DNA of 64,000 nt from Egicoccus halophilus. GTDB lineage: Bacteria; Actinomycetota; Nitriliruptoria; Nitriliruptorales; Nitriliruptoraceae. The notes below the pieces were generated by a model that worked only from the letters and a program-made list of their open reading frames with translations, was not told where the DNA came from and searched no databases. Location of the stretch: the NCBI RefSeq assembly GCF_004300825.1, contig NZ_CP036250.1:3297001-3361000 (forward strand). The letters run 5' to 3'. Shown here one piece after another: positions 16,920 to 26,908 of this stretch; position 1 is the first letter of the stretch; each line of letters starts with the position of its first letter. The translations under genes and the position numbers were made by a program.

Positions 16920-17800
16920 GCGCCTTCGACCCGCACCGGCCCCGGCGCAGCGTGCTGTACATGCCCGGCGCGAACGCCAGGGCCCTCGAGAAGGCCACCG
17001 GCCTGCCCGCCGACGGTCTCATCCTCGACCTCGAGGACGCCGTCGCCCCCGACGACAAGGCCTCCGCCCGTGACCGGGTGGCCGCGGCGGTCGCCGGTCG
17101 CGGGTACGGCCAGCGGGAGGTCGTCGCCCGCGTCAACGGCCTCGACACGCCGTGGTTCGCCGACGACGTGGCCGCGCTGGCTGCGGCCGCACCCGACGCG
17201 ATCCTGGTGCCAAAGGTCGGCTCGGCCGAGGACGTGCGCGGCATCGAAGCCGCCGTCGAGGCCGCCGGCGCGCCGGACACGACGCTGTTGTGGGCGATGA
17301 TCGAGACGCCGTCGGCGATCCTGCGCGCGACCGAGATCGTGGCCGCCTCGGAGCGCCTGGTCGGCTTCGTCCTCGGCACCAACGACCTGGTCAAGGAGTT
17401 GCGGGCGGTGCACGTCCCCGGCCGCGCCCCGCTGCTGCCCGCGCTGGCCTGGGCGGTGCTGGCGGTGCGCGACGTCGGCAAGGTCGTGCTCGACGGGGTG
17501 TTCAACGACCTCGACGACGCCGACGGCTTCGAGGCGGAGTGCCGCCAGGGCCGGGAGCTCGGCTTCGACGGCAAGACCCTGATCCACCCCAGGCAGCTCG
17601 ACGCCTGCAACCGGGTGTACGCCCCGTCGGCGACCGAGCTCGACCACGCCCGCACGCTCGTCGCCGCCTGGGAGTCGGCCCGGGCCGCCGGCGGTGGCGG
17701 CGTGGTCACCGTCGACGGCCGCATGGTCGAGCACCTCCACGTCGAGGAAGCCCGCCGTGTCCTGGCTCAGGCGGAGGCGATCGCCGAACGGTCGGACTGA
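16916..17800 (+). CDS. CitE-like HpcH/HpaI aldolase-family CoA lyase or thioesterase
   Basis: 294 residues, a second, shorter CitE paralogue. [16 protein letters not shown] at ~11-26, [52 protein letters not shown], and [16 protein letters not shown]. Sequence alone does not separate citramalyl-CoA lyase, malyl-CoA lyase and malyl-CoA thioesterase. Next to mcl, a Mcl2-like (S)-malyl-CoA thioesterase that releases malate is plausible. The GTG start at 16916 overlaps the mcl stop. Confidence 0.88.
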   Translation: MSAFDPHRPRRSVLYMPGANARALEKATGLPADGLILDLEDAVAPDDKASARDRVAAAVAGRGYGQREVVARVNGLDTPWFADDVAALAAAAPDAILVPKVGSAEDVRGIEAAVEAAGAPDTTLLWAMIETPSAILRATEIVAASERLVGFVLGTNDLVKELRAVHVPGRAPLLPALAWAVLAVRDVGKVVLDGVFNDLDDADGFEAECRQGRELGFDGKTLIHPRQLDACNRVYAPSATELDHARTLVAAWESARAAGGGGVVTVDGRMVEHLHVEEARRVLAQAEAIAERSD

Positions 17801-17843
17801 GCGCACCGCTTCAGCCCACCCACCCACGGCCGTCGTCTGCGAC

Positions 17844-19652
17844 ATGGACCGTTGGGCGTGGCGAGTCAGCCTGCTGCTCGGGGCGGCGTTGCTGCCCCTC
17901 GTCGCGCTGCTCCCGCAGAGCGACCCGATGCAGCTGCTGTGGATCGCCATCTCGGCGGTGACGTTCGCGGCCGCCTGCTGGTCCCGCCGGCTGCACCGCA
18001 GCGGCCATCCCGACACCTACGGGCTGGTCCGGCTCGGCATGGGCGGCTTCGCCCTCAGCTCGGTCCTGATCTTCGCACCGCTCGGCTTCGCCCCGCCGCA
18101 TCCCATGGCGGGCGCGAACCTCGTCGCCTACGCGGGCGCGTACGTGCTGGTCAGCGTCGCCATGCTGCGGATGGCCGACCTCAAGATGGGCGGTCACGAC
18201 CTCGAGGGGCGCGTGGACACCGCCGTGGTGGCCGTCGCCGCCGCGGCGGTCCTGTTCGACACGGTGGCGATGCCGCTGATCGCCACCACCGACGACCCGG
18301 TCACCGCGGTCGTCTACGGCACGCTGCCGGTCCTGCAGGCCGCCATGGCCGCCGCCACGATCCGACTCATGGTCAGCGGCGCCCACCGTTCGCCTTCGGC
18401 GTGGTTCTTCGCCGTCGCCGCCTTCGCGTCGCTGGTCGCCAACGTGACGTTCCTGCCCTCGCTCGTCGACGGCACCCAGCCCGCCCCGCTGCGGGTGCTG
18501 TGGCTCGTCTGCTACGTCTGCATCGCCGCCGGGTTGCTGCATCCCTCGGCGGCGGAGCTCGGCGCCCCGGCGCCCGGGGGGTACTCGGCGGGGCGGCTGG
18601 CCGTCATCGGTCTCGCCCTGGTGAGCCTGCCGACCGTGATGCTCTTCGAGCACCGGGTGGCCTCGCGGGTGCCCGCACTGGCGGCGATCCTGTGCGTCGC
18701 CCTCGTGCTGTGGCGGGCCAGCAAGCTGCTGCTGGAGCGCGAACGGGTCGCCGCCGAACTCGCCGGCCAGGCGCGCGGCCAGGCCAGCCTGTCCGACGTC
18801 GGGCACGCGGCCATCGTGGCCGGCGACGCCGAGGAGTACGTGGCGCGCCTGCGTCAGGCGCTCGCCGACGGGCTCGGAGGGCGGGTCACGCTCGAGCTGC
18901 CCGGTGACGACGCCCCGCTGGCCACCGACGAGCGTCGGCTGGCGCTCGGTGCCGAGCTCGGGACGCTACGGGTGCGCTTCGACGACGTGGCGACCGCCCG
19001 GGCCGCCGATCCCTACCTGGGGACCGCGCGTGACCTCACCGAGGCGGCGCTGCGGCGATGGCGGGTCGAGGACCTGCTGCGCCACCAGTCGCTGCACGAC
19101 ACGCTGACCGGGCTGCCCAACCGGGCGCTGGTGTGCCGGACGATCGAGCAACGGCTCGCGCGGTCGAGCGAGCCACGACTGGCGGGCGGTCCCGACCTGG
19201 CCGTGCTGTTCGTCGACCTCGACGGGTTCAAGGCCGTCAACGACACCCTCGGCCACGCCGTCGGCGACCGGGTGCTGGCCGAGGTGGCCACCCGCCTGCT
19301 CGCCGAGGCCGACGAGCACGACCTGGTCGGCCGGCTCGCCGGGGACGAGTTCGTGGTCGTGTGCGCGGCGGCGGACGCCGTCGCCCTCGCCCATCGGGTA
19401 CTGGTCACGGTCGGCCGGCCGTTGACGACCGACCTCGGCGACGCGCGCGTCGGTGCCTCGATCGGCGTGGCCGTGGCCGCCCCGGGCGACACGGCCGAGC
19501 GGCTGATCCAGCGTGCCGACGCGGCCATGTACACCGCCAAGCACGGCGGCAAGGGTCGGATCGAGGTGTGTCCCGCCGACGTCACGGGGATCACCGACTT
19601 GTCGGCGGCCGGCGGGCCGGACGCGACGCCTCAGGGCGTGGCGTCGCCCTGA
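17844..19652 (+). CDS. Membrane-bound GGDEF protein, putative diguanylate cyclase
   Basis: 602 residues: about nine to ten TM helices over residues 8-320 (no named sensor recognised), a cytosolic linker near 330-420, then a GGDEF domain at ~430-585 (HDTLTGLPNRAL, DGFKAVNDTLGHAVGD). The signature reads A499-G-D-E-F503, so the first Gly is Ala; some AGDEF proteins are active. No EAL domain. No ribosome site is clear at the ATG, which lies 43 nt after the CitE-like gene. Its 3' end overlaps that of the convergent plsC-like gene by 22 bp. Confidence 0.88.
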   Translation: MDRWAWRVSLLLGAALLPLVALLPQSDPMQLLWIAISAVTFAAACWSRRLHRSGHPDTYGLVRLGMGGFALSSVLIFAPLGFAPPHPMAGANLVAYAGAYVLVSVAMLRMADLKMGGHDLEGRVDTAVVAVAAAAVLFDTVAMPLIATTDDPVTAVVYGTLPVLQAAMAAATIRLMVSGAHRSPSAWFFAVAAFASLVANVTFLPSLVDGTQPAPLRVLWLVCYVCIAAGLLHPSAAELGAPAPGGYSAGRLAVIGLALVSLPTVMLFEHRVASRVPALAAILCVALVLWRASKLLLERERVAAELAGQARGQASLSDVGHAAIVAGDAEEYVARLRQALADGLGGRVTLELPGDDAPLATDERRLALGAELGTLRVRFDDVATARAADPYLGTARDLTEAALRRWRVEDLLRHQSLHDTLTGLPNRALVCRTIEQRLARSSEPRLAGGPDLAVLFVDLDGFKAVNDTLGHAVGDRVLAEVATRLLAEADEHDLVGRLAGDEFVVVCAAADAVALAHRVLVTVGRPLTTDLGDARVGASIGVAVAAPGDTAERLIQRADAAMYTAKHGGKGRIEVCPADVTGITDLSAAGGPDATPQGVASP

Positions 19653-20470
19653 CCGCCGGAACCCCCGTCCCAACGGCGCGTGCGCGAGGTGTGGTCGCGC
19701 ACCACCTCGGCATGGTCGGGTGCCCCGCCCCCGTGGCGGGCGGGCACCCACCAGGCTCCGGCAGGGGTGCCGTCGACGTACTCGCGGACCACCTCGTCGA
19801 GGAGCGCGTCCATCGCGGCCGCGAGGCGCGCCGTCGCGGCCACCGGGTCCTCGTCGGCACCGACATGCAGCGGCGGCCCGTAGCGCACGACGACCGGCGT
19901 GCCGAACGCCGGCCGGGGCAGGCGCCCCTTGGTGGCGATGCGCTGCGAGCCCCAACCGACGACCGGGACGACGGGCACCCCGGCGGCCTGCGCCATGCGC
20001 ACCGCCCCGGTGCGCAACGGCAGCAGCTCGAACGAGCGCGAGATCGTCTGCTCGGGCGCGACCGCCACGAGATCGCCCCGGCGCAACGCCGCGGCGGCGG
20101 CGTCGAACGCCCCGGCGCGGGCCACGCTCGACTGGCGGTCGACGGGGACCGCCTCGGCGGCGCGCACGAGCCAGCCCAGCCACCGGCTGCCCCAGATCTC
20201 GCGCTTGGCGAGGAAGCGCACCGGCCGCCGGAGGCGACGCACCGGCGCCCACGCCACCATCACGAAGTCGAGGTAGCTGTGGTGGTTGAAGGCGAGCACC
20301 GCCCCATCCCGGGGCGGCACGTGGTGCAGGTCGTGCACCCGCACGCGCCACCGACAAAGGTTGACCAGCGCGATCACCAGCAGGGCGATCGACCGCCACT
20401 TCCAGGTCAGCCGCAGCGGAGTGCCGTCGGGCCGTTCGTCACGGCGCTCGCGGGCGTCGGCCGGCTTCAT
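19631..20470 (-). CDS. 1-acyl-sn-glycerol-3-phosphate acyltransferase-like protein (PlsC family)
   Basis: 279 residues. One TM or amphipathic helix at ~26-40, then the acyltransferase domain: motif I NHHSYLD (His63, Asp68), motif III VAPEQTIS in the place of FPEGTRS, and a GVPVVPVVG strand. Motif III has Gln where Gly is usual, so acceptor specificity may differ. The ATG at 20470 overlaps the aminotransferase stop (ATGA), making it the last gene of the ilvB-ilvN-aminotransferase unit. Its metabolic link to that unit is unclear. Confidence 0.88.
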   Translation of the reverse strand: MKPADARERRDERPDGTPLRLTWKWRSIALLVIALVNLCRWRVRVHDLHHVPPRDGAVLAFNHHSYLDFVMVAWAPVRRLRRPVRFLAKREIWGSRWLGWLVRAAEAVPVDRQSSVARAGAFDAAAAALRRGDLVAVAPEQTISRSFELLPLRTGAVRMAQAAGVPVVPVVGWGSQRIATKGRLPRPAFGTPVVVRYGPPLHVGADEDPVAATARLAAAMDALLDEVVREYVDGTPAGAWWVPARHGGGAPDHAEVVRDHTSRTRRWDGGSGGQGDATP

Positions 20471-21585
20471 CCCTCGAGCAGTTCGTCGACCGCGTCGAGG
20501 AGGCGGTCGACCACCTCGTGGCGGGCGGCCTGCCCCATCAGCCCGACCCGCCAGCCGCGCTCGGCGAACCCGCCGGTACCACCGGCGACCTCGATGCCGT
20601 GCTCGTCGAGCAGCCGGCGGCGCAGGGTGGCCGCGTCGACGGCGGCCGGCCACGCGAGCGTGGTCAGCTGCGGCAACCGGTGTCCGGCGTCGGCGAGGAG
20701 CACCGCGTCACGATCCTGGACGTGGTCCTGGAAGAGCTCCCCCACCTCGGCATGGCGGGCCCAACGGGTCTCGAGCCCCTCCTCGAGCACGATCCGCAGG
20801 CCCTCGTGCAACCCGAGCAGGGCGTTGACCGGAACGGCGTGGTGGTCGTCGTGCTCGGGTCCCCACCAGGCCAGTGCCCCCGTCAGGTCGAGGTAGGACG
20901 AGCGGACCGAGGTGGCACGCTGCCGCAGCCGGTCGACGGCCCGTTCGGAGAAGGTCACCGGTGCGAGTCCCGGCGGGACCGACAGGCAGCCCTGCGTGCA
21001 CGCGTACGCCGCGTCGATCCCCCAGGCGTCGACCTCCAACGGGACCCCGCCCAGGCTCGTGACCACGTCGACCACGAACAGCGCCTCGGTTCCCGCCAGC
21101 AGCGCGCCGACCTCGGCCAGCGGCTGGTGCACCCCGGTGGAGGTCTCGGCGTGCACCAGCGCGACCACCCGGGTCTCGGGATGGGCCCGCAGCGCGGACT
21201 CGATGCGCTCCGCCGGCACGGCGCGGCCCCAGGGTTCCTCCAGTTCGACCACCTCGGCACCCGCGCGGCGGGCGAGGTCGGCGACCCTGGCGCCGTAGCT
21301 GCCGTTCACCCCGACGATGACGGTGTCGCCCGGTTCGACCAGGTTGAGCATGGCCGTCTCCATGCCCGCGGTGCCGGTGCCCGCCACGGCCAGCGTGGCG
21401 GTGTTCCGGGTCCGGAAGACCGTGCGCAGCATGTCCGCGACCTGCTCGGCGACCGCGAACGCGAACGGGTCACGGTGACCGACGGTCGGCTGGGCCTGCG
21501 CCGCGAGCACCCGCGGATCGACGGGGCTCGGTCCGGCACCGAGCAACAGCCGCTCGGGCGCCGTCGCGGCGGGAAACGGCGGCAT
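20467..21585 (-). CDS. Class V aminotransferase-fold protein (alanine-glyoxylate type) lacking the PLP lysine
   Basis: 372 residues, clearly of the alanine-glyoxylate/serine-pyruvate aminotransferase group. Kept: [23 protein letters not shown] (68-78), HAETSTGV, Asp173 in [10 protein letters not shown] that should hold the pyridine nitrogen, and [10 protein letters not shown]. The Schiff-base position, normally TQK before CLxxPPG, reads TQG here (Gly199, codon GGC), and the whole protein has no lysine. Normal transamination is therefore unlikely. ATG 21585 has GAGGAG 9 nt upstream; a GTG at 21615 overlapping the ilvN stop would add 10 residues. Translated with ilvBN. Confidence 0.88.
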   Translation of the reverse strand: MPPFPAATAPERLLLGAGPSPVDPRVLAAQAQPTVGHRDPFAFAVAEQVADMLRTVFRTRNTATLAVAGTGTAGMETAMLNLVEPGDTVIVGVNGSYGARVADLARRAGAEVVELEEPWGRAVPAERIESALRAHPETRVVALVHAETSTGVHQPLAEVGALLAGTEALFVVDVVTSLGGVPLEVDAWGIDAAYACTQGCLSVPPGLAPVTFSERAVDRLRQRATSVRSSYLDLTGALAWWGPEHDDHHAVPVNALLGLHEGLRIVLEEGLETRWARHAEVGELFQDHVQDRDAVLLADAGHRLPQLTTLAWPAAVDAATLRRRLLDEHGIEVAGGTGGFAERGWRVGLMGQAARHEVVDRLLDAVDELLEG

Positions 21586-21611
21586 GACGGTGGACTCCTC
21601 GGTTCTCGGCG

Positions 21612-22136
21612 TCACACCACGCGCTGCATGCGCAGCTTTGCACCGTCGGTGATCGACTTGGTGCCACGGGCCAACGCGATGGTGCCCGAGCGCACCATCT
21701 CCCGGATCCCGTAGGGCTCGAGCAGCTCGATCATCGCCTCGAGCTTGCCGGGGTTGCCGGCCGCCTCGATCGTGATGGAGTCGTGGTCGACGTCGACGAT
21801 CTTGGCGCGGAAGACGTCGGCGAGCTCGATGATCTGGCTGCGGGTCGCCGCGTCCGCGGCGACCTTCACCAGCTGCAGCTCCCGCTGCACCGACTCACCG
21901 GCGTCGAGCTCGACGATCTTGAGCACGTGGACGAGCTTGTTGAGCTGCTTGACGATCTGCTCGAGCTGCACCGCCTCGGTGCCGACCACCAGCGTCAACC
22001 GCGAGACCCGCGGGTCGTCGGTCGGCCCCACCGCCAGCGAGTGGATGTTGTAGTTGCGCCGGGCGAACATGCCGGCGATGCGGGTCAGCACACCGGGCTT
22101 GTTCTCGACCAGCACGGACAGGGTGTGGCGATCCAT
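21612..22136 (-). CDS. ilvN: Acetolactate synthase small (regulatory) subunit
   Basis: 174 residues. N-terminal ACT domain with VLVENKPGVLTRIAGMFARRNYNI-type core (8-31) that binds valine for feedback inhibition, and a C-terminal ALS small-subunit domain (VDHDSITIEAAGNPGKLEAMI). AGGAG precedes the ATG at 22136, which is 9 nt after ilvB. Partner of IlvB for branched-chain amino acid synthesis. ilvC does not follow; the next gene is the aminotransferase-like protein. Confidence 0.96.
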   Translation of the reverse strand: MDRHTLSVLVENKPGVLTRIAGMFARRNYNIHSLAVGPTDDPRVSRLTLVVGTEAVQLEQIVKQLNKLVHVLKIVELDAGESVQRELQLVKVAADAATRSQIIELADVFRAKIVDVDHDSITIEAAGNPGKLEAMIELLEPYGIREMVRSGTIALARGTKSITDGAKLRMQRVV

Positions 22137-22145
22137 CGTCGTCTC

Positions 22146-23921
22146 CTACTGGCCGGAGGCGGCGAGCCGGGCGCGCCACTCGTCGGCGGACTCGAGCACC
22201 TCGTCGTTGCTGGCACCGCTGGGCACCATCGGGAACACCATCTCGTCGGGGTCGACCCGGAACTCGACCAGCACCGGCTGGTCGGTGATCTCGTGGGCCT
22301 TGGCGAGCGTGGCGTCGAGTTCGTCGACGGTCTGCACCCGGAACCCGGGGATGCCGTACGCGTCGGCCAGCTTCATCAGGTCCGGGCAGTCCTGCGGCAG
22401 GGCGACCTGGGAGAGCCGGTCGTCGTAGAACAGGTGCTGCCACTGGCGCACCATGCCGAGGTAGCCGTTGTTGACCACGCAGAACACGACCGGGATGTCG
22501 TGCTGTACGGCGGTCGCGAGCTCCTGGAAGGTCATCTGGAAGCAGCCGTCACCGTCGATGGCCACGACCGGGGTGTCGCGTCCGACCCCGACCTTGGCGC
22601 CGATGGCGGCCGGCACGGCGAACCCCATCGTCCCGAGACCGCCGGAGTTGATCCACTGCCGGCCGCGCGTGTAGGGGATGTGCTGCGCCGACCACATCTG
22701 GTGCTGGCCGACCCCGGAGACGTAGACCGCCTCGTCGCCCCAGGTCTCGTGGACGGCCCGGATCGCGGTCTGCGGCTTGAGCACCCCGGTCTCGGGCTGC
22801 TCGAAGCGCAGCGGGTGGTCCCGCTTCATCTCGGCGAGGTGCCGGCGCCAGTCGGCCGCGTCGGGCGCGAACGACGCGTCGTCGGCCTTGTCGTCGAGCA
22901 CCTTGAGCAGCTGACCGAGCACCACCTTGACGTCACCGACGATCGGGACGTCCACGGCCCGGTTCTTGCCGATCTCGGCCGGGTCGACGTCGACGTGGAT
23001 CACCTTGGCGTGGGGGGCGAAGTGCTCCAGGCTGCCGGTGACCCGGTCGTCGAAACGGGCCCCGAGGGTGACCAGCAGGTCGGTCTGCTGCAGCGCCTTC
23101 ACACCGGCGTAGTGGCCGTGCATGCCCGGCATGCCGACCGCGAGCTCGTGGGTGTCGGGGAACACCCCGCGGGCCATCAGGGTGGTGACCACCGGCAGGC
23201 CCAGCCGGGTGGCGAACGCGTGCAGTTCCTCGTCCGCGCCGGCGCGCACCAGTCCACCGCCGGCGTAGATCACGGGACGCTGCGCCTGGGCGATCAGCTG
23301 CAGCGCCTCGCGGATCATCTTGCCGTGACCACGGACCGTCGGGCGGTAGCCGGGCAGGTCCACCCGCTCGGGCCACTCCCACACCAGCGTGGCGTTGAGG
23401 ACATCCTTGGGGATGTCGACCAGCACCGGGCCGGGACGCCCGGAGCGGGCGACGTGGTAGGCCTCCTTGATCGCCGCGGCGATGCGCTCGGGGCTCTGCA
23501 CCAGTTCGTTGTGCTTGGTGATCGGCATCGTGATGCCGGTCACGTCCGCCTCCTGGAAGGCGTCCGAGCCGATGGCGCTGCGCGCGACCTGTCCGGTGAT
23601 CGCCAGCACGGGGATGGAGTCCATGTGCGCGTCGGCGAGCCCGGTGACGAGGTTGGTGGCCGCCGGACCGGAGGTGACGATGCACACGCCGACCTCACCG
23701 GTGGCGTGGGCGTAGCCCTCGGCCATGTGGATCGCGCCCTGCTCGTGGCGAACGAGCACGTGGGTCAACTCGGCGTCGAGCAGGGGGTCGTAGGCCGGCA
23801 TGATGGCGCCGCCCGGATAGCCGAAGACGACGTCGACACCGAGCGCCTCGAGGCTCTTGATGACGGCCTGCGCACCGGTCACGACCTGCGTGCCCGGGGC
23901 GGTGTGCTTCCCACCCGACAT
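22146..23921 (-). CDS. ilvB: Acetolactate synthase large (catalytic) subunit
   Basis: 591-residue ThDP/FAD enzyme forming acetolactate and acetohydroxybutyrate. Catalytic Glu60 in RHEQGAIHMAEGYA, FAD-domain segments in the middle, ThDP/Mg motif GDGCFQMTFQEL followed by NNGYLGMVRQWQ. Start ATG 23921 with AGGAG 7 nt upstream; a much longer in-frame reading covers the leader region and is rejected. Expression is probably set by the leader-peptide attenuator at 24012-24136. Confidence 0.96.
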   Translation of the reverse strand: MSGGKHTAPGTQVVTGAQAVIKSLEALGVDVVFGYPGGAIMPAYDPLLDAELTHVLVRHEQGAIHMAEGYAHATGEVGVCIVTSGPAATNLVTGLADAHMDSIPVLAITGQVARSAIGSDAFQEADVTGITMPITKHNELVQSPERIAAAIKEAYHVARSGRPGPVLVDIPKDVLNATLVWEWPERVDLPGYRPTVRGHGKMIREALQLIAQAQRPVIYAGGGLVRAGADEELHAFATRLGLPVVTTLMARGVFPDTHELAVGMPGMHGHYAGVKALQQTDLLVTLGARFDDRVTGSLEHFAPHAKVIHVDVDPAEIGKNRAVDVPIVGDVKVVLGQLLKVLDDKADDASFAPDAADWRRHLAEMKRDHPLRFEQPETGVLKPQTAIRAVHETWGDEAVYVSGVGQHQMWSAQHIPYTRGRQWINSGGLGTMGFAVPAAIGAKVGVGRDTPVVAIDGDGCFQMTFQELATAVQHDIPVVFCVVNNGYLGMVRQWQHLFYDDRLSQVALPQDCPDLMKLADAYGIPGFRVQTVDELDATLAKAHEITDQPVLVEFRVDPDEMVFPMVPSGASNDEVLESADEWRARLAASGQ

Positions 23922-24011
23922 GCGCTTGCTCCTGCGTTGGCCCCAGGTCCGCTGGCGACGTCCACCGGCGGCGTCCGCCACCGACGGCCCGTGGCGACCC
24001 CTCCTACGCAA

Positions 24012-24060
24012 GAACCTCCCGGTCCGGGAGGTTCGCGCGTACTCGGGGGGCCGAGTACGC
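24012..24060 (-). promoter_or_regulatory. Transcription attenuator of the ilvBN operon (two consecutive hairpins)
   Basis: On the minus strand, immediately after the leader-peptide stop, comes a hairpin with 10-bp arms GCGTACTCGG/CCGAGTACGC around CCCC (24037-24060). It is followed 2 nt later by GAACCTCCCGG-A-CCGGGAGGTTC (24012-24034), which ends in TTG and looks like the terminator. ilvB starts 90 nt further on. The layout fits leader-peptide attenuation; which hairpins compete cannot be settled by eye. Confidence 0.75.
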
Positions 24061-24061
24061 G

Positions 24062-24136
24062 CTACGCAACGACGACGAGACCAACGACGAGCAGGGCGCC
24101 GACGCGCCCGACCCGGCTGATCTCGTCCCGCAGCAC
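24062..24136 (-). CDS. ilv leader peptide
   Basis: 24 codons from a GTG at 24136 with AGGAG 6 nt upstream. The peptide MLRDEISRVGRVGALLVVGLVVVA holds seven Val, four Leu and one Ile, ending in a run of Leu/Val codons just before TAG, followed at once by two hairpins. This is the design of branched-chain amino acid leader peptides: slow translation at Val/Leu codons would switch the downstream fold. The frame can be extended upstream, but the good ribosome site marks the GTG. The rest of 24137-24322 holds a small GCACGCCC/GGGCGTGC hairpin and no gene. Confidence 0.78.
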   Translation of the reverse strand: MLRDEISRVGRVGALLVVGLVVVA

Positions 24137-24322
24137 CCACCGCTCCTGGGAGGTCCGTCGCACGCCCGTGCGGGCGTGCAGAGGAATGGTCGCCCATCGC
24201 CCCGGTCCGCGCAACTCGCACGGCGATGTGCGCGGATCGCGCCGCTCAGGTCGTCTCCGCCCGCGAGCCGGGATCCGACCGTCGAGGGCCACGCCCGCCC
24301 GTCGCCGCCCGTCGCCGACGGC

Positions 24323-25056
24323 TCAGGGGCACCGACCCGTGATGCGGTACTGCAGACGCACCGTGTGGTCGGAGTCGACCGCAGCGGCGCGCTGCAACCG
24401 TTCGAGTTCGTGCAGCGGCGTCACCTCGACGTCGACGAAACCGGCGTCGCGAACGGCCCGGACGCTCGGCTCGATGCTGCCGGCCTCGGCCAGCGGCAGC
24501 GCGGCGGCCACCGTGGGGTCGTAGAAGTCGGCGAACTCGGGTGGCCCGTCCGGGCGACGGTCGCCCTCGGCATGGATGCCGGTCGGGAACCAGGTGCTGT
24601 CGACGACGACCAGCCGCCCTCCCGGACGCAGCAACGCGCGCCAGCGAGTCAACGCGGCCACGGGCTCACGCAGGGTCCACAGCACGTAGCGGCAGGTGAC
24701 CACGTCGAACGACGCCGGAGGGAGGTCCGGCGCCACGGCGTCGCCGACCTGCAACTGCGGCGGGTGCGCGAGCCCGGCGCTGCGCCGACGGGCGATGTCG
24801 AGCATGTCCGCCGCGAGGTCGGTCGCCGTCACCCGGTGACCGAGCCCGGCCAGCAAGACGGCGACCTCCCCCGTGCCCGTGCCCAGGTCGAGCACGTCGG
24901 CAGGCGCGTCCGGCAGCACCTCGCCCCAGATGCGGCGCCATGCGTCGCGGACCGGTGGCGTCTGCACGCGCTCCTGGTGGGCGTCGTAGGCATCGGCCCG
25001 GTGGTCCCAGTAGGCGGTGATGCGGTCCTGCACGCCGGTCGTCGACGCGGGCACGG

Positions 25057-25060
<4 letters not shown>
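24323..25060 (-). CDS. Class I SAM-dependent methyltransferase
   Basis: 245 residues; SAM motif I VLDLGTGTGEVAVLLA near 57-72, acidic loop TATDLAADML, motif with GDAVAPDLPPASFDVVTCRYVLWTL and post-motif LRPGGRLVVVD. Substrate unknown. The ATG at 25060 overlaps the stop of the ABC ATPase (ATGA), so it belongs to the FecCD-type importer operon. It may modify the imported compound or a chelator; that is inference. Confidence 0.9.
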
Positions 25061-25826
<766 letters not shown>

Positions 25827-25830
<4 letters not shown>

Positions 25831-26843
25831 CGCCGGTCCCCGAAGGCGTCCACGATGCGCTCGAGCCCGTCGACCGACAGCGGCGTCGGAGGCTCGGTGA
25901 AGTTGAACAGCTGCACCAGGACGTCGCCGTTGCGGATCGCCGTGAGGGTGTCGGCGCCGGGCAGGTCCACGACCGCCTGCTCGACCGGTCCCGGCTCGCC
26001 GTCGACGTGCAGCAGGACCAGGATCTGCGGGTCGCGGTCGAGTACCTCCTCGAGGGTGACCTCGAACACCCGCTCGTCGACGTCACCGAAGACGTTGGCG
26101 AAGCCAGCGGCCTCGAGCTGGGGATGCGCCATGCTGCGGTTTCCGTAGGCGTACCCGGTGCCGCCGCCGACGGTGGGATAGAGCACCGCCGCGGTGCGCT
26201 GCCCGTCGACCGCCCCGCCAGCCGACACCGTGGCGTCCGCAACCCGCTGCCGCAACGAGGCGACGGTGTCCGCGGCCGCCTCCCGGCGGTCGAAGATCCC
26301 ACCGTAGGTGGCGACCTGCGCCTCGATGTCGGCGAAGGTCGGCGCGTCGAGTCCCTGCGGGCACATCGCCGGTTCGATGATCAACGGCACGTCGGCAGCG
26401 GCGAGACCTTCGCGCGTCATGCCGTCGGGCAGGCCGAGCACGAGGTCGGGTCGGGCCGCGAGGACCGCCTCCTGCGAGATCTGCAGATGACCGCTGGTGT
26501 CGAGCCCCTCACCGATCGAGTCGATCCCGGCGATCGCCGCATTCACCTCGTCGGTGTAGTACTCCTCGGGAAAGGCACCGGCGCGGGCGACGACCCGGTC
26601 GAGCACGTCGAGCGCCGCCAGCGCCGCCACCGGGGCGCTGTTGAGCAGGACCACGCGCTCGGGCGGTGCCTCGAAGCTCACCTCGACACCGCAGTTGTCG
26701 ACGGTCAGCGGGTAGACGGTCGCGGTCGTGTCCGCGGCCGGGTCGGTGTCGCCAGCCACCGGCGGCGTGGGCTCGCCGCCGACGCACGCGGCCAGGCAGA
26801 GCGCGAGCACGAGCGCGGCGGACGTGGTCCGGGTGCGGGGCAT
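25827..26843 (-). CDS. FecCD/BtuCD-type substrate-binding lipoprotein
   Basis: 338 residues. Lipoprotein signal with Cys20 (ALCLAAC); mature protein of the FhuD/BtuF type with two lobes joined by a helix. Recognisable parts: YPLTVDNCGVEVSFEAPPERV, AVLAARPDLVLGLPDG and the C-terminal lobe DRDPQILVLLHVDG. The NCG opening is common in actinobacterial siderophore-type binding proteins and in proposed F420-0 importers; the ligand cannot be decided. AGGA lies 8 nt before the ATG at 26843. Confidence 0.9.
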
Positions 26844-26908
26844 GGGCGCGGTCCTGGGTCGAGGTCGAGCACGGAGGGAGGCCGGGGTGGCGGTCGGGAG
26901 GTCGGTCG

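Noticed and set aside
20467-21585. Lysine loss in the aminotransferase as a simple sequencing error
   Set aside because: GGC differs from AAG at all three positions and no other lysine codon occurs; the rest of the frame is intact. Resequencing would still be worthwhile.
24062-24292. 76-codon version of the ilv leader reading
   Set aside because: The extra 52 residues are Arg/Pro-rich, and AGGAG lies 6 nt before the internal GTG at 24136.
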